Part shown: positions 52,517 through 64,000 of the stretch, in pieces
Numbering within the stretch: position 1 is the first letter of the stretch
Layout: each line of letters begins with the position of its first letter
Assembly (NCBI RefSeq): GCF_037975245.1
Contig: NC_092569.1
Span: 29,348,168 to 29,412,167 of the forward strand
Direction of reading: 5' to 3'
Length of the DNA: 64,000 nt
DNA from: Apostichopus japonicus
Lineage: Eukaryota; Echinodermata; Holothuroidea; Aspidochirotida; Stichopodidae
Translations under genes and position numbers: made by a program
The notes under the pieces: generated by a model
Seen by the model: the letters and a program-made list of their open reading frames with translations, nothing else
The model's database searches: none
What the model was told of the DNA's origin: nothing

Positions 52517-55500
52517 TTTTTCGGGTTTGTATAAATGTTACGCAAAAATATATTCGATGAAGTGCAAGATGCCAAATGACACAGCGTATCTATTCAGGGG
52601 TTACCAACACCTTATTGGAATGACCGCAGTAGTATGGATGTCCATTAATGCCATTATTTTATTTGAAATATAATTTGGTGAACAGCTTATACAAATGTAC
52701 TGCACATCTGTAGTATCCGTAGGCTTGTATGTAAATATGACTATTCGACATGCGCAATCAAACTTAATATTATTCAGAGCTATTTATATCTTGAACATTC
52801 AGTATATAGTACAGTAAGCTTAGGTTGCATGGTGTTGAATTGTCCTTGATCCGATAAATACAGCAAAACACCTAGTGTATATTTATTGACTATCGTGCAT
52901 CTATTTCCAAGGACAGCAATGATATTGTAATTCAATAATAGTAAAATGTCTTTTGTTTTTAAAACGAATATCAATTACGGTGGTCACTTATATTTAATGT
53001 TACATCTAGTGTGGTTCATATAGTTAAGTCTTTTGTAGTTGAATGTCGAAATAATGACGTCAATGATTCCAAGCCGATGAAAAGAGAAGGAATGATGATT
53101 TGCTTGTTAAGAACCCTTTATGAGTGATTAACTTAGCTAAGTTACTACACTTTTACGTTGGAAGGCAAAAATAAAGAAGAATAAAAAAGACAGGAAGTGA
53201 TTCTACTAATCAGCACTATATAACATGCATGAACTAGTACAATACATCTTATATGCCGTGAAATGTACGGTATGATCTATTCTATACTATCAATATATAT
53301 GTACAAATATCTAATTTACACATTTTGGAAAATGTCGATGATTTGAAGCGGTAAGCTATATAAACAATACTTCCTTGTCTATGATGCCTACGTCACACCC
53401 TGTTTGCGGAATCGAGCATCCTCACATCTGATTGAATAAACATGTCAGCTATTTTGCTGGGCTTTGATTCAATTATTGACGGCAAGATTAACATCCATAC
53501 TGGCTGTAAATTGTGTAGAAAAGCTTTTCGTCATATATATAAGATATTGAATCTAAGAGATTTTAAGCACTTTTGCATAGGTACTTTGATATTAGATAAA
53601 AACCTCTCTTTTAATGAAATTAATTTATATTAATCAGCAGGGGAGTAGCTAGAGCTTCTTTTTAAGCGTAGAGCTACGTTATAGTTGAACTATAGGCGGT
53701 TTTCATTTAACCGTTGCCCACAGTTATCAGAGGGTCTTGAGCGTTGGTTCCCAACAGTTTTAGCCAACGTTTGAATCTGCCAGTCGGGTTTTTGGATGAA
53801 TTATTGAAAGAGTGCCAGCGTACGTACGAAATTTTGCTATTTCGCTGACAGTGGCGTAGCCAGATGTGGAAGGATAGTTTCTACTCCCACACACACACAC
53901 AAAACATTTTTAGGGACGATAACTGAGACGGCAAAGAAAATAGCCAAAAGAGAAATAAATAGCTCTCATACTCATATATGATACTGGAGAGGCTACTTGA
54001 TTTTACAGCAACGCTTGGAGTACTTCTCAGAAGGTTTCCCTCTCTAGCTATGGGCCTACGTAGCACAGAAAGAGGTTTCTCTTATCAAGTTGAGTCAGTA
54101 ATTGATACTTCTAGTCAAAGTTCCGTGAGTCGTATGACACTGGATTGTCTTAAATAAGAAAAAACACACATGTCCATTTGGATCACCTGGAAAGTATATA
54201 AATTCGTATACTTTCACTCATTTACTATTTGGCATTTGTAACTGTATTAGATTTAATATAGGCAAGGCCGTAGCCACTGGGACCACGGGAAAACAAACCT
54301 GACCTTTATTTTCTTGCAAATGGTTAGCATTTTATAACGCATTAACACAACTTTAAATGTTCTTAATATAATGGGAATGATGGCATTATTTTCTTCTAAG
54401 CACTGTAACCGAGACAATATTATCTCAAAGGTGAGGGGACACTCCAACTTAGGCCACACCCCACTCCTAACATCCCTCCACAGGACAGAAGTCAGCACAT
54501 TTTTTGGCCCCTCCACCTAACATTTGAATTGATTTTCGTAACAGAGGGTAGAGACTTTTAATTCCCATGCGAATGAATATCAGTACACGAGGCAAGTTAA
54601 CTTAGTATTGTAGTTATGCAGTAGTACACGCACAATCTGTGAACTGTCTGAAATAGTACAGTATTAGTTAAATCGAAACTTGTATTGCCAATGCCAGACA
54701 TGCAAATACAAAAACAAAATTCATACACTTCTCAACTATAGAGATGTATTCCACGGCAGTACTAAACCTTTCAGCTAACTCTTTATATTATGTCAGTAGA
54801 AAATTGGAACTTTTGGGATACGTTGGGTTTAAGAAATGAAACCTTTTATAACCGTCGAAATTTTGAAATAAAATGTCGTACTTTAAGGTTTTAGCGTAAA
54901 CAGTGGAAGTTATGAAATAACGTACTTGAAGTTTTAGATAAGTCTTGATCCAATACGTCAAACTTTCGAAGTAATCCTTGCCATTCCGGGGTGACTATAG
55001 TTGCACGAAAACTTACTCTTAGATAAATTAATTTTCGAAGGCCTTGACTTTGAATACCATATCAGAATTTGACACCTAAAAGCTGATATATATTTGGCAA
55101 TATCTGTGGATGAACATGGCCCACATAATAAACCAATTGCTTCAAGTAAAACAAAAAAGGCAACTTAACAACCTTGGGAAATCGCAGAGTTGTCAGAAAT
55201 TGTGTCGATCTCAGCTGGGCTATTCGGGCCCGAATTGGATCTACATTCCCATTGAAAAGGGAGTATTTACGCCCCTGTACTTACATAGCACGTTTATATT
55301 CGTTGTGATGCATTAGGACTATTAAAATAATTCATGAATAAACTAACATTAAATCACATGCAGTGATAAATATTCAATCACATCTTTTATCCATAATTTG
55401 AGAGCGATGTAAATTTATATCATCTTCATATAAATGTATTAAATGTTAAAAGAGGTAAAACTTGTGGGTAGAAACTGTTTAAATCCCAGCCAGTAAAAAG

Positions 55501-55716
55501 CAGAATAATTTACAAATCGAGGGATTTGCATTGGTATGATTATATTGATATGAACTATATCATCTATGTTACACTGCTATGTTTTCTTTAATATCATAAA
55601 CAGCAATTTCCATCATAGTATAGACGTGCAGTTAGATTTACCTTATCCATCTTTACGTTTCAGTAGTCAAACTCTTTGTTTGTTATTTACTTCTTGTTTT
55701 AATTTGTGTCTAATAG
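52517..55716. other. 5' flank of gene B
   Basis: Matches 31652-34807. Includes a CAGTGGCGTAGCCAG transposon fragment near 53848 and another near 54270. No gene recognised. Confidence 0.45.
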
Positions 55717-57532
55717 AGGGCAGCAGATGTGGAAAGAGAAGCGGAAGAGGAAGCAAGGAAGGCTCAAGATGCTATAAAACAAGCCAAGAATGCGAAAGAG
55801 AGACGAGTGGCTGAGGAGGCTGAACAAGGTGCAATTTAAGCAAACCAAATGTAATCAAAGAAGAGGAATTAATTAGCATTTTAGTAGTTTGTAAATAGTT
55901 TATATTTATAAGTTTGGTAGAAAATATATAAAATATGCTATAAAACACAAAAAACAACAAAAAAACCCCACTCAAAGCGGAAAACAAAACGAGGAATAAC
56001 ATAGAAAAGCAAAGCATGGGATTTTGTTTTAATCATGAATATAGTATCCTGAAATGAGGTTATCTTCAGACAATATTTTCACAGAAATACATTTTAAAGG
56101 TGCAAAGAGGATATGTCCTTTTCCTTCTGTCAAAAGAACAAAGCGTTTTTGAAGTCTTACCGGAGTGCTTCATAGCTACTAAACATTGGTCACATAGTTA
56201 GAGAGTTGACCCTGAAGACTGTACAAATAATAAGTGAAATTTTTGTGAAGATATATTATTCATAATTGTTTTTTCATGTTTTCATTATTGATTGCAGAAG
56301 AAAAACATGAAATATGGTGACCTAGCTGAAGAATGCTGAAACCTTTCTGAAATGGTTCCCAACGAGAGATGGTGAGTTGTTAATTTTCATGATAGTAAAG
56401 TAATATTTTGATTCTGATAGCAATAGTTTGTTCATATGTTTGACCTGGGATCAGGGAACAAAGATAATTGAGAAAGAAAACCAAAAGCCAAAAGCTTCAA
56501 AGCCTTGTTTGTCATCTCAGAGTTTCTTTAAATATTACTTTTTTTTTTTAAAGATGTGTAATTTTTATTTTTCATACATCTCTTCAATTTACTTTTTGCT
56601 GCAACTTAAGCTTTTTTATTAAGCATTAGCTTTGTTTTATTTAATAATTTGTTGTTGTATTTTTCTGCTACTTTTCCCTCCATCTTATAGTTTCTTTGTT
56701 CTTTATTTATTACGTTTTTGCTATTTGTTTAAACTTGTTTTACTTTTAAGGACCTGGGGGGGGGGGAGGGGGGTTAGCACCTTTCCTAACCGAGTTTTAC
56801 CCTAGTGTCAAACGTTAAAAAGGAAAGGGGTGCTTGAACCTGTAACCTTTGGAGTACAGTCCTGTGCCTTACTGACTGAGCTATCCAGGTTTTAGTTGGA
56901 TGTCAGTTCAGAGGCTACTGTATTCTTTGCTGTTACACTACTACAACAAAACTGGAACTTGTGTTTAACAAAATGTAAGAAACTCTTTGAGAGATCTTTG
57001 ATATAAAATATACGTTATTTTACAGGATGTTAGTCTTGAGAACCTCTACATTCCAGTTTACAGATGTTTAACATTCATATTAATACAGTTGACAGTACGA
57101 AACATTACTGGTGCACATTGTTAGAGACAGTGTCAAAGGGCAAATGATTGCAACTTTGTGTAGTATGGTGAGGTGTGGGGGTGAGGGTGAGGGGTTGGGC
57201 AGATATTTTGTCGAGTTTGAGGCTGACATGACTTTATGTTATAAATGGGGGTGACTGTAAACGTAATTCAAGAAGAGAGATGCATCATCAGTCTAATGAA
57301 CAAACTCATTAAGGTGAAAGGTAAATCGACTTTTTGCAGTTTGCTATTCATGTAAAGTTCCTTAAAATTCTGATATATATTTCAGATAGTAATCATATAA
57401 ATATTCCATTTTATCATAAAACAGTCGTCAGCAACGGAAGAAGATGTCCTGGAGCGTGAGAGGCAAAGGGCAGAAAGAATCACTCCAACTGAGTTAAAAG
57501 GAGGACATAAAAAAAAATTAAGACAGAAATGA
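55717..57532 (+). pseudogene. Three-exon relic of a charged coiled-coil protein gene
   Basis: Exon at 55717-55828 (TAATAG acceptor, CAAG|GTGCAA donor) reads RAADVEREAEEEARKAQDAI, KQAKNAKERRVAEEAEQ. Exon at 56298-56371 (good acceptor and GTGAGT donor) has stops in all three frames. Exon at 57425-57532 (AAACAG acceptor) reads SSATEEDVLERERQRAERIT, PTELKGGHKKKLRQK, then TGA. The frames of exons 1 and 3 fit exon lengths, but the middle exon is broken. The parent gene is not recognised. The unit A remnant is more decayed. Confidence 0.5.
56830..56892 (-). repeat. tRNA-derived SINE-like fragment
   Basis: The minus strand has an A-box-like TAGCTCAGTCAG (56872-56883) and a B-box-like GGTTCAAGCAC (56830-56840) at tRNA spacing, but the anticodon stem does not pair well. 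Preceded by a G-rich tract. Confidence 0.45.
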
Positions 57533-59399
57533 CTTCTGGATCTCTAACCATTACCATCTGAGTCAAATCAGCTCACATTAGTAAGTTGGTTAGCTACAGA
57601 ATGCTTCTGGTATGCATTATTGGTCACCTTGATATCCAAAGATATTTCTTTCCATCTTAAAGGATCTCACTAAGCTATCGAACATGTCATGTTGATTTGT
57701 CTGAAGGCGGAGCTGGATGAGTGATTGCCTCAAAGTGCAGTTTCACATGATGAAAAGCATGTTTAAGAAAAAACAAGTTAAGGTGCTTAACTTAAAACAG
57801 TTTCTTAGCCTTTCAAATTCCTAGAAATGTTTCAAACGATGATTTTTCAATAATCACGTAAAAACATATGGCGTTCAACCCGTGGTACAGCTATGCTACT
57901 TCTGGTGATTCCATGGTGACGGTACTAAAACTCATAGCAATAGTTAATCTAGTTTTCTTGATAGAACCGAAAAACGCCCTCTGTTTATTTTGTTTGCGAC
58001 TGTAGCGCCCATTTGTTATTGATCACATGCATCACAAAAATTTCATATTGAGAAAAGTCTTGCAATTTTGACCAAATTGACCAAATTACTGACTAAGAAA
58101 ACAAGTTAAATAAATTTCCCCATTTTATAAGTGTGTAACTTGTATGATTTATCTACTTATAACGACCCTATTATTCGTACTATTCTCATCTTAGTACTGT
58201 TTGCTATTACCTAGCATCCACCTTGATCGGAACATATTTCCTAAATAAATACTGTATTTTACTAATATTTAGAGGTTTAAGTGATTAAATAGTGATAACT
58301 ATAACCAGATAACCAGATATTATATTTATATTATATTATATTTAAAATCTCATTTAATATTTAGTTTGGTTGAGTCACTGATTTTGTATTATATAAGTAA
58401 CAATATCAATAATTTCATTCATTTGTGTAGTATATTGTTTTTAGAACCTCGCAGCTTAAAATGGCAACACGAATGTCCAGTACTAGATTTATTAAAGAGT
58501 GTTTATTAAAGGAAGCTTAGAATAAAGTTGCCAAGTTTGCTGATAAATCAAGTAAAATTAGCGGATGCTCAAGGTATTTTAGTTTGCTATTTTTTAGGAG
58601 AGAGGGGGTAATGGGTAGAGAAAAGAAATAAAACAGAAGAAGATACAGATTACTTCACAAAATGAACCTATTGAAACTAAACCCATCGAATGATCTGGAG
58701 AATTGACAAATATTCTTATACTGTGTTTGCAGGCAACAGTATTGATGGTAACTAATCCATTTAGATAAATGTCTTTCAAATGCAAATATATGTTAATAAC
58801 TGAAAGAAGAGCTTCAAGTGTTTTCTAACTTTAGGATGCAAAGTATATTCTGCTTGATTCTTGATATCAAATGTGACAACTACCTGCCGATGTCATTTCT
58901 CAAAAACTGAAAAACAATTTGTAAATGCATTGTTACAGACCAAAGTGGCCCTTCACCCTCGGGTTATCACAGCAAAATAAGTCCTTAAAATTATGACAGC
59001 TCTCTAGTGCTGTTTAGTGTTTACCTCTTTTCTTACACGTCAGAACACATGTTTAAAACGTGAACTTTTTTCGGAATATGTGTCGATAATCACAAAAGTA
59101 ACGTTCGCTCGGATTTCTAGCGCCGAATATTTTACTGATCATAAAATTATGTGAAAATTGGTAATCTCGAACATGTATTGCTAACGTATGTGCAAAACCT
59201 TTTCTTGAAACATGATCTAATAAGCTCGTATCATTAAACTTAAGTCAAGATGAAACCATACTCGTGCCGATGGTAGCTGCAGATTTTGGTGGTGGAAAAA
59301 CTTTCACATATATGGACCAATTACAATAAGACGGAATTTAACTTTTCCTTTCTTTAAAACAGATTTTCAAATATTCCACCCACTTCCTAGGTTCCCTTA
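57533..59399. other. Intergenic region, no gene recognised
   Basis: AT-rich sequence unique to unit B within this window (absent from unit A). Short ORFs only. Confidence 0.4.
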
Positions 59400-60240
59400 G
59401 GTGAGGTTCGTGCTATACGTAAAGGTAGAGCAACATTTGCATCAGTGACGTGCACAATATGTTAAAGGTGTCGGGTATCGGGGAGGAGGTTCTATACGTT
59501 TCTCCCTTTGAGTTAGATATGAAGATCATTGCGGTGAATGAAAGATGTTAAAGAGGAGGAGGAGGTGAGGCTCAGGGGTGATTGAGAGCTACTTCTAAGT
59601 CGGAGGTTATAGGGTCTACCAAATCCTCCTCCCAACAAAATTAGATGTTGACATTCTCCAGGTAAATTTAATGTTTAAATAACACCGTCAGATTCGATCT
59701 AACCGTAGAATCGTGTTATGTAATGAATGCTCTAGAATTTTTGTGAGAGGTTGAAAAGACACACACGGATGAGGGGTCTAATTCTTCCCCTACCCTCCAA
59801 AGCCTCACTGAATATAAAAGTACCCCAACTCACTGTAAAAAGTACCTCAACTTAATCTCAGACTGAGTTAGATAGGAGCATAAACCTTTATGGAAAGTCA
59901 TTGTGGTGAATGCAGGTGAGAAGGTGTGGCTCGGGGGTGATTGAAAGCCACTTCCAAGCCATGGGTTATGGGGTCTAAGAACTCCCCTTCCTCAACAAAG
60001 ATAGATGTTGAAACTGTTGCAAATCAAATAACAGGTCCCAAATTCGGTATAATCGTAAAATAAATACTCTCAAATTTTTGTGTGAGGTTGAAAGATACAC
60101 ACGGGTAAGGGTTCTGATTCGTGCCCCTCCCCCACCCCATATTATATAAAGGTACTCAAATGAGCTATAAAGGTTAGAGGGAGCCATACACTTTAAAAAG
60201 TGTTTTTCTAATATATTAATCAATCAAGACTTTTTGGAAC
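59400..60240. repeat. Duplicated 3' flank, unit C copy, internally repeated
   Basis: Counterpart of 8870-9435 and 35220-35760. The core (GAGTTAGAT..., GTCATTG(C/T)GGTGAATG, GGGGTGATTGA) occurs twice, near 59500-59690 and 59865-60010. Begins CCTAGGTTCCCTTAGGTGAG-like, marking the start of the third tandem unit. Confidence 0.65.
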
Positions 60241-60378
60241 AAAACCTCTTTTACAGAGTTTTACTATAAACATATAGATGCTAACATAGCCATATGTGTA
60301 TAAAAAGTAATTTAAAAAAAAAGACGAAGTAAAAGAAGACGTAAACTTTACCGAGATTTGGTTGTACACTTTGTATAA

Positions 60379-60384
60379 TTTATT
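60379..60384 (-). terminator. Polyadenylation signal AATAAA, gene C
   Basis: AATAAA on the minus strand in the context conserved with units A and B, about 286 bases past the stop. Confidence 0.6.
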
Positions 60385-60669
60385 CGGAAATTAGTTGCAC
60401 ATTATCGCAATTTCTCAACATTTTAGTAAATTTTAATGACATGGTATCTTAAATGGCGTTGTCACATAAATTAGATAATAAAGTTGACGTATATCTCACG
60501 TATACCTAGGTCTGTTGACCTCGTTACGTTCTGTTGCTTCCAGACAGATATGAGAGCCAAATAACCTCGATAATAGAATGTTACATTAGGACACATGCAG
60601 CAATGCCTCAATGTTGGTTTCCTACACACCGTTACTAAAGATCATTCCACCAATCAGAATTGCTTATCT

Positions 60670-61001
60670 CTACACCGGCCGTATTTTCATCTCCGTATAT
60701 TGTAGGCCGCAGTCGTATCCACTAAGATTAGTCCAGAAAATGTTCGTTCCTCGAGTTGAGCCGTCGTAGTCTCCGTTGAGGTGAGAATGAGCGCAATTAG
60801 CACAGCTGCTGCTGCTTCCGCGAGGGAAATAATCGCAATAATATTCATGAGAATGGCAGTAAGAATGACTATAATAATAATAGTAACCGAACCACCAGGC
60901 TCCTTGATGCTTCTCAGCGCAGTTATATGAACTCCACTCATCATTATCCTGGTCACGTGTGCTGAATGGTTTGTTGTTGTGCCAAGACATAGCATCATAA
61001 C
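60670..61001 (-). CDS. Gene C last exon: FReD2 C-terminal region
   Basis: 110 codons including stop. GYDAMSWHNNKPFSTRDQDN, DEW, CAEKHQGAWWFG, five Tyr then SHSYC, YYCDYFPRGSSSSC and CAHSHLNGDY, ending MKIRPV. The calcium-site Asp residues are kept (DQDND). CAHSHLNG is closest to the C-H-S-x-L-N-G binding segment of ordinary FReDs. Confidence 0.92.
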
Positions 61002-64000
61002 CTACGGATTCGAGAAAGAAAAACTTCAAATGATACGTGCACTTTACCTCGCCGTAATTTATATGATTAATTTTTGATATTAGCACTATTCTCGTAACCT
61101 GTGGTGATACTACTTCAGATTTTTATATACGATTTCACAGACTGGACAAAAATCACCGTGAACGTTGCCAAAGTCTCTGTAAGGCTTTTAATAACAGGTT
61201 TTTCTACGTGTATTTGATGAATTACTCAAGTTTGTCCCCTGCAAACATTTGTTTACAACGAATATTACCGATAACTAGCAGTAAGGTGTAATTCATATGA
61301 TGTATTTGACACTCATAAGCAAACACAATATTGTTCTAAATTTCTAAACCTTTATTCAGAAATGGAAACAGCATGTTGGGATTTGTCTGTTTTGCTTATT
61401 GTTTTCATATGCTCATTAATTAGATAGTAATTTCATCATTCAGCGTTTATTGCCAGTTTCTTAAAATAATTTTTATTTATGATTTTTTCATTTACTAATA
61501 AACTTTCATACATTTGGGGGCCAATAGTTAAGCAAGTTATTCATACAAAAGCGATGAATCTACCTAGAACGTTTGAAAGCTACAGTCCATCAATATTTTG
61601 GAAAGCTATGAACCTCCCATCATACAACGAGTTATGGTTCATGATATTCCTGTTATGTAATGGGATATTTAGGTTTTGTTATATTATGCTTACTAATGTG
61701 GTTTCTAAAAATATACTTGTATTATGCGTGTTTGGTAATGGTGTCATCATCAACAAATTGTGTATTTTTCCACACAAACCAAACAGTTCAAGATTAGAGA
61801 GGCAACGGACCTCTTTTGTTGGAATTGTTGACTGAATACAGAGGACTGTTTTGAATGATTCGAATACGTCACTACGTGGCTGCATTAAGGCACTTTCTCA
61901 CTTATTTTGTCCAAAATGAATAACCAATATGTTTTACAAGAAATTTGTGTGTGTGTGTGTGTGTGTATGTATAAATGGAGATCGTAATGAGTTGGGAAAT
62001 CAAGAACAGTGAAATTACTTCCAGCCTCCACCAGGACTCGAGCCCGGGCCTCCCGCTCTATTCGCAGACACCCTAACCACTAAGCTATGGACATTGATTG
62101 CATGTCCAGAGGTTCGAAACCGGTAAGGAAGGTCGTAATTCAACTGTAGGCGTTTGTCACCTGTATTGAACAATACTAGTTCTGTTTTTGGTGACATATT
62201 TTGCCTTACTCTAGAGATCAAACATGATGCTAACCAACTCGAAAGCAGTTGTGATTTCTAAAGCCGGATCTCGAAAGATATACTTTGAACATACTTTATG
62301 TTAATGCAATGGAGGTAAACGACAAAGGCAAATGAATATATATTAATATATATATATATATATATTTATACATATATAAACATATATAAACATATGATAT
62401 TTGTTATTCATTTTATTATTTGTTACTTTCTATAAGATTGATGTTCAATGTGAAAAAAAAGTTAAGAAATAAATGCCCAGTATAGCGTATTTACTAGCCA
62501 TTCCGGATTTGTAGGTATCCCGACGATACAAACTACGTTACAAGAGAAACGGAAATTGGATAGGATGTGTACATATGAATAAAAGGATTTTAAATATATT
62601 TCAGGTTCAATATAAAGTTCCATGGAAAAGTGACTAGATGCCAAGGAGACAAGTAAAGTGCTCTCTCATTAGTGGATGTACTTAGCTAACTATAGGCCTT
62701 TTACTTTTAATTACCATGTTTCGTGAGTTATTTGTATTAATCTTTTAATAACTATTAAACTATTATCGTGAATATTCCTTCCAATATTTTAAACAATCCT
62801 GTGTCTTTAAACATCTGTTAGATCAGATTTAAAAGCAGGCAGATATGCATTCATTTTAAAACAATGATGAACGTAGAGAACGTCATTTTTATATTTTAGA
62901 ATGCTTGTAACTAGCAAATTGCAAATATTAATACTAAAATTACAGAAATGCTAACCTGTATTTCCACTATATGATCCAATTGATAGTCGATATTTGTCCG
63001 CATCATCACTAATGCTGAAGGAGGAATAGAGGGCGTAATACGATGAACTCCTTGAATCTGTGAGGTCTATCCGAAGACTGTATGTTTTTTGGTTGGTAAT
63101 TGCGTGTATGTAATCATTACCAAGCCAATGATCACCTCTAGGATGTTCAAATCCGGTCTTGTATTCAGCCCAGGTACGATAGAAATCAACAGGGGCGCTT
63201 GATCGTCGCTGAATTACCTATGAATATAAATATAAATTAACATGTAACAGGAGTAAGTGAGAACAAATGAATTCAGAGACAAGACACTAAACTGTACCAA
63301 ATGTTCTTGCAAAACTCACCGTCCATCCTCCCCCGTTACTTTCCATCTCACAGTAAACCTGAATGCCGCTTGGCCAACCATCAGGGTAAATGGTGTAAAC
63401 TCCATCACTACTACCATCAACGTAAAGCTCTTGGCAATCCTTTGGGACAACCTCGCGGGTACACGTAACACCGTCTCCTTCGTAGCCATCTATACAGTAA
63501 CATCTACGAACACCATCTCTGACATCACAAGTCGCGTCATCACTACAGTGGTAACTCTCTTCTATCGTTAGTTGGTTTTTGCTACAAATTGATCTTCTTG
63601 TACATCCTGAATTGACGTAAGACTCGCCGTTCTAAATTTAATGGGAAATATTTAAAAAAGAATGTCATGAAAAATTAAATCAGTTATTCTGAATTTACCA
63701 TTGTGACTCACCAGACTACCGGACAAATTCACCATTCTAATTTAGAAAAAAAAAATTACAATATGTTAAAGTATGAATAAGAAGGACACAAGAATTTTAA
63801 TTCTGTTTCCGGCAATAGAAACTGAAGAAAAATTAAACCACAAGTAAATTGGTTATCGTAAATTATTTGAAAATATAGAAACTTGCAATAAAATTTAGTA
63901 TTACCATACATTTCTTTCTTTTTGAAACTGTCAATCAAACATTGGGCAGTTGTAATTTCTGCTTTTAATTATGAAAGTCGTTTTCATTTCTTTTTTTTCG
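60670..64000 (-). CDS. Gene C: third copy, 3' part only (partial at right edge)
   Basis: Gene-level entry for three exons (63631-63320, 63217-62956, 61001-60670) encoding the last EGF-like module and a complete FReD2. All are open and in phase, with no frameshift. The array and N-terminal exons should lie beyond the right edge. It diverges more from A and B at the EGF (for example SYVNSGCTRRSIC, QLTIEESYHC) than A and B do from each other. Confidence 0.9.
61002..62955 (-). other. Gene C last intron
   Basis: Homologous in part to the A and B last introns (AATACGTCACTACGTGGCTG, GATGTTCAATGTG). It contains a GT run near 61948-61968, the tRNA-like fragment at 62021-62096 and a TA microsatellite near 62335-62365. 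Confidence 0.7.
62021..62096 (-). repeat. tRNA-derived SINE-like element
   Basis: Minus strand: TAGCTTAGTGG (A box, 62078-62088) and GGCTCGAGTCC (B box, 62034-62044) at tRNA spacing. It sits in an intron and the anticodon arm is not clean, so it is probably a SINE head rather than a working tRNA. Confidence 0.6.
62956..63217 (-). CDS. Gene C FReD2 middle exon
   Basis: 262 bases, CATAG acceptor to ACAG|GTTAGC donor. VIQRRSSAPVDFYRTWAEYK, TGFEHPRGDHWLGND, LRIDLTDSRSSSYYALYSSF, KYRLSIGSYSGN. Retains the two bases missing from gene B. Confidence 0.94.
63320..63631 (-). CDS. Gene C fused exon: EGF-like + FReD2 N-terminal part
   Basis: 312 bases, TTTAG acceptor to ACG|GTGAGT donor. NGESYVNSGCTRRSIC, CYCIDGYEGDGVTC, then TREVVPKDCQELYVDG, SDGVYTIYPDGWPSGIQVYC and ESNGGGWT. 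One codon longer than in A and B. Confidence 0.92.
63632..64000 (-). other. Gene C intron, to window edge
   Basis: Only weakly similar to the cassette introns of A and B. No exon before the edge. Confidence 0.5.

Noticed and set aside
62021..62096. Functional tRNA gene on the minus strand
   Set aside because: A and B boxes are good but the anticodon arm does not fold cleanly and the site is intronic, so a SINE head is more likely.

Overview
The window is AT-rich eukaryotic nuclear DNA from an animal. Coding sequence is split into short exons with GT-AG introns, almost all on the minus strand. The protein families (secreted fibrinogen-related, EGF-like and TIL modules, and an AGPAT5-type acyltransferase), the density of small DNA-transposon debris and the tandem gene family suggest a marine deuterostome invertebrate. 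An echinoderm such as a sea cucumber is my best guess. This is inference; no single feature fixes the taxon.

Layout. (1) 790-3560, minus strand: the first four coding exons of an AGPAT5-like acyltransferase, continuing off the left edge. (2) 3561-8870: intergenic DNA with foldback and MITE-like elements. (3) About 8870 to the right edge: three head-to-tail units of one duplicated segment, about 26.3 kb (A, about 8870-35170), about 24.2 kb (B, about 35170-59390) and the start of a third (C, from about 59390). Each unit carries a minus-strand gene for a large secreted protein.

The protein, N to C: signal peptide exon, a short linker exon, a fibrinogen-related domain (FReD1) that stops before its C-terminal third, a TIL-type cysteine-rich module, a run of 70-residue EGF-like modules each encoded by one 210-bp exon with phase-0 introns on both sides, then one exon fusing a last EGF to the start of a second and complete FReD (FReD2), and two more FReD2 exons. 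Gene A has 12 cassette EGF exons. Its 20 assigned exons sum to 4137 bases in one open frame (1378 residues by my count). Gene B has 4 cassette exons plus the scar of another. It also has a 2-base deletion in the FReD2 middle exon, so it is broken as written. Gene C is seen only from its last EGF/FReD2 exon onward, and those exons are intact.

The most interesting points are the asymmetric FReD-TIL-EGFn-FReD architecture; an EGF exon array that grows and shrinks with its introns and shows higher-order repeat structure (two exons are identical); and a tyrosine-rich insertion in the FReD2 binding region encoded by a TAT-type microsatellite whose length differs between the three genes. A plus-strand coiled-coil exon relic lies upstream of genes A and B and appears to be a decayed gene carried along by the duplication. 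I had no similarity search: homology calls rest on recognising family motifs, and exon borders on splice consensus, phase continuity and agreement between copies.
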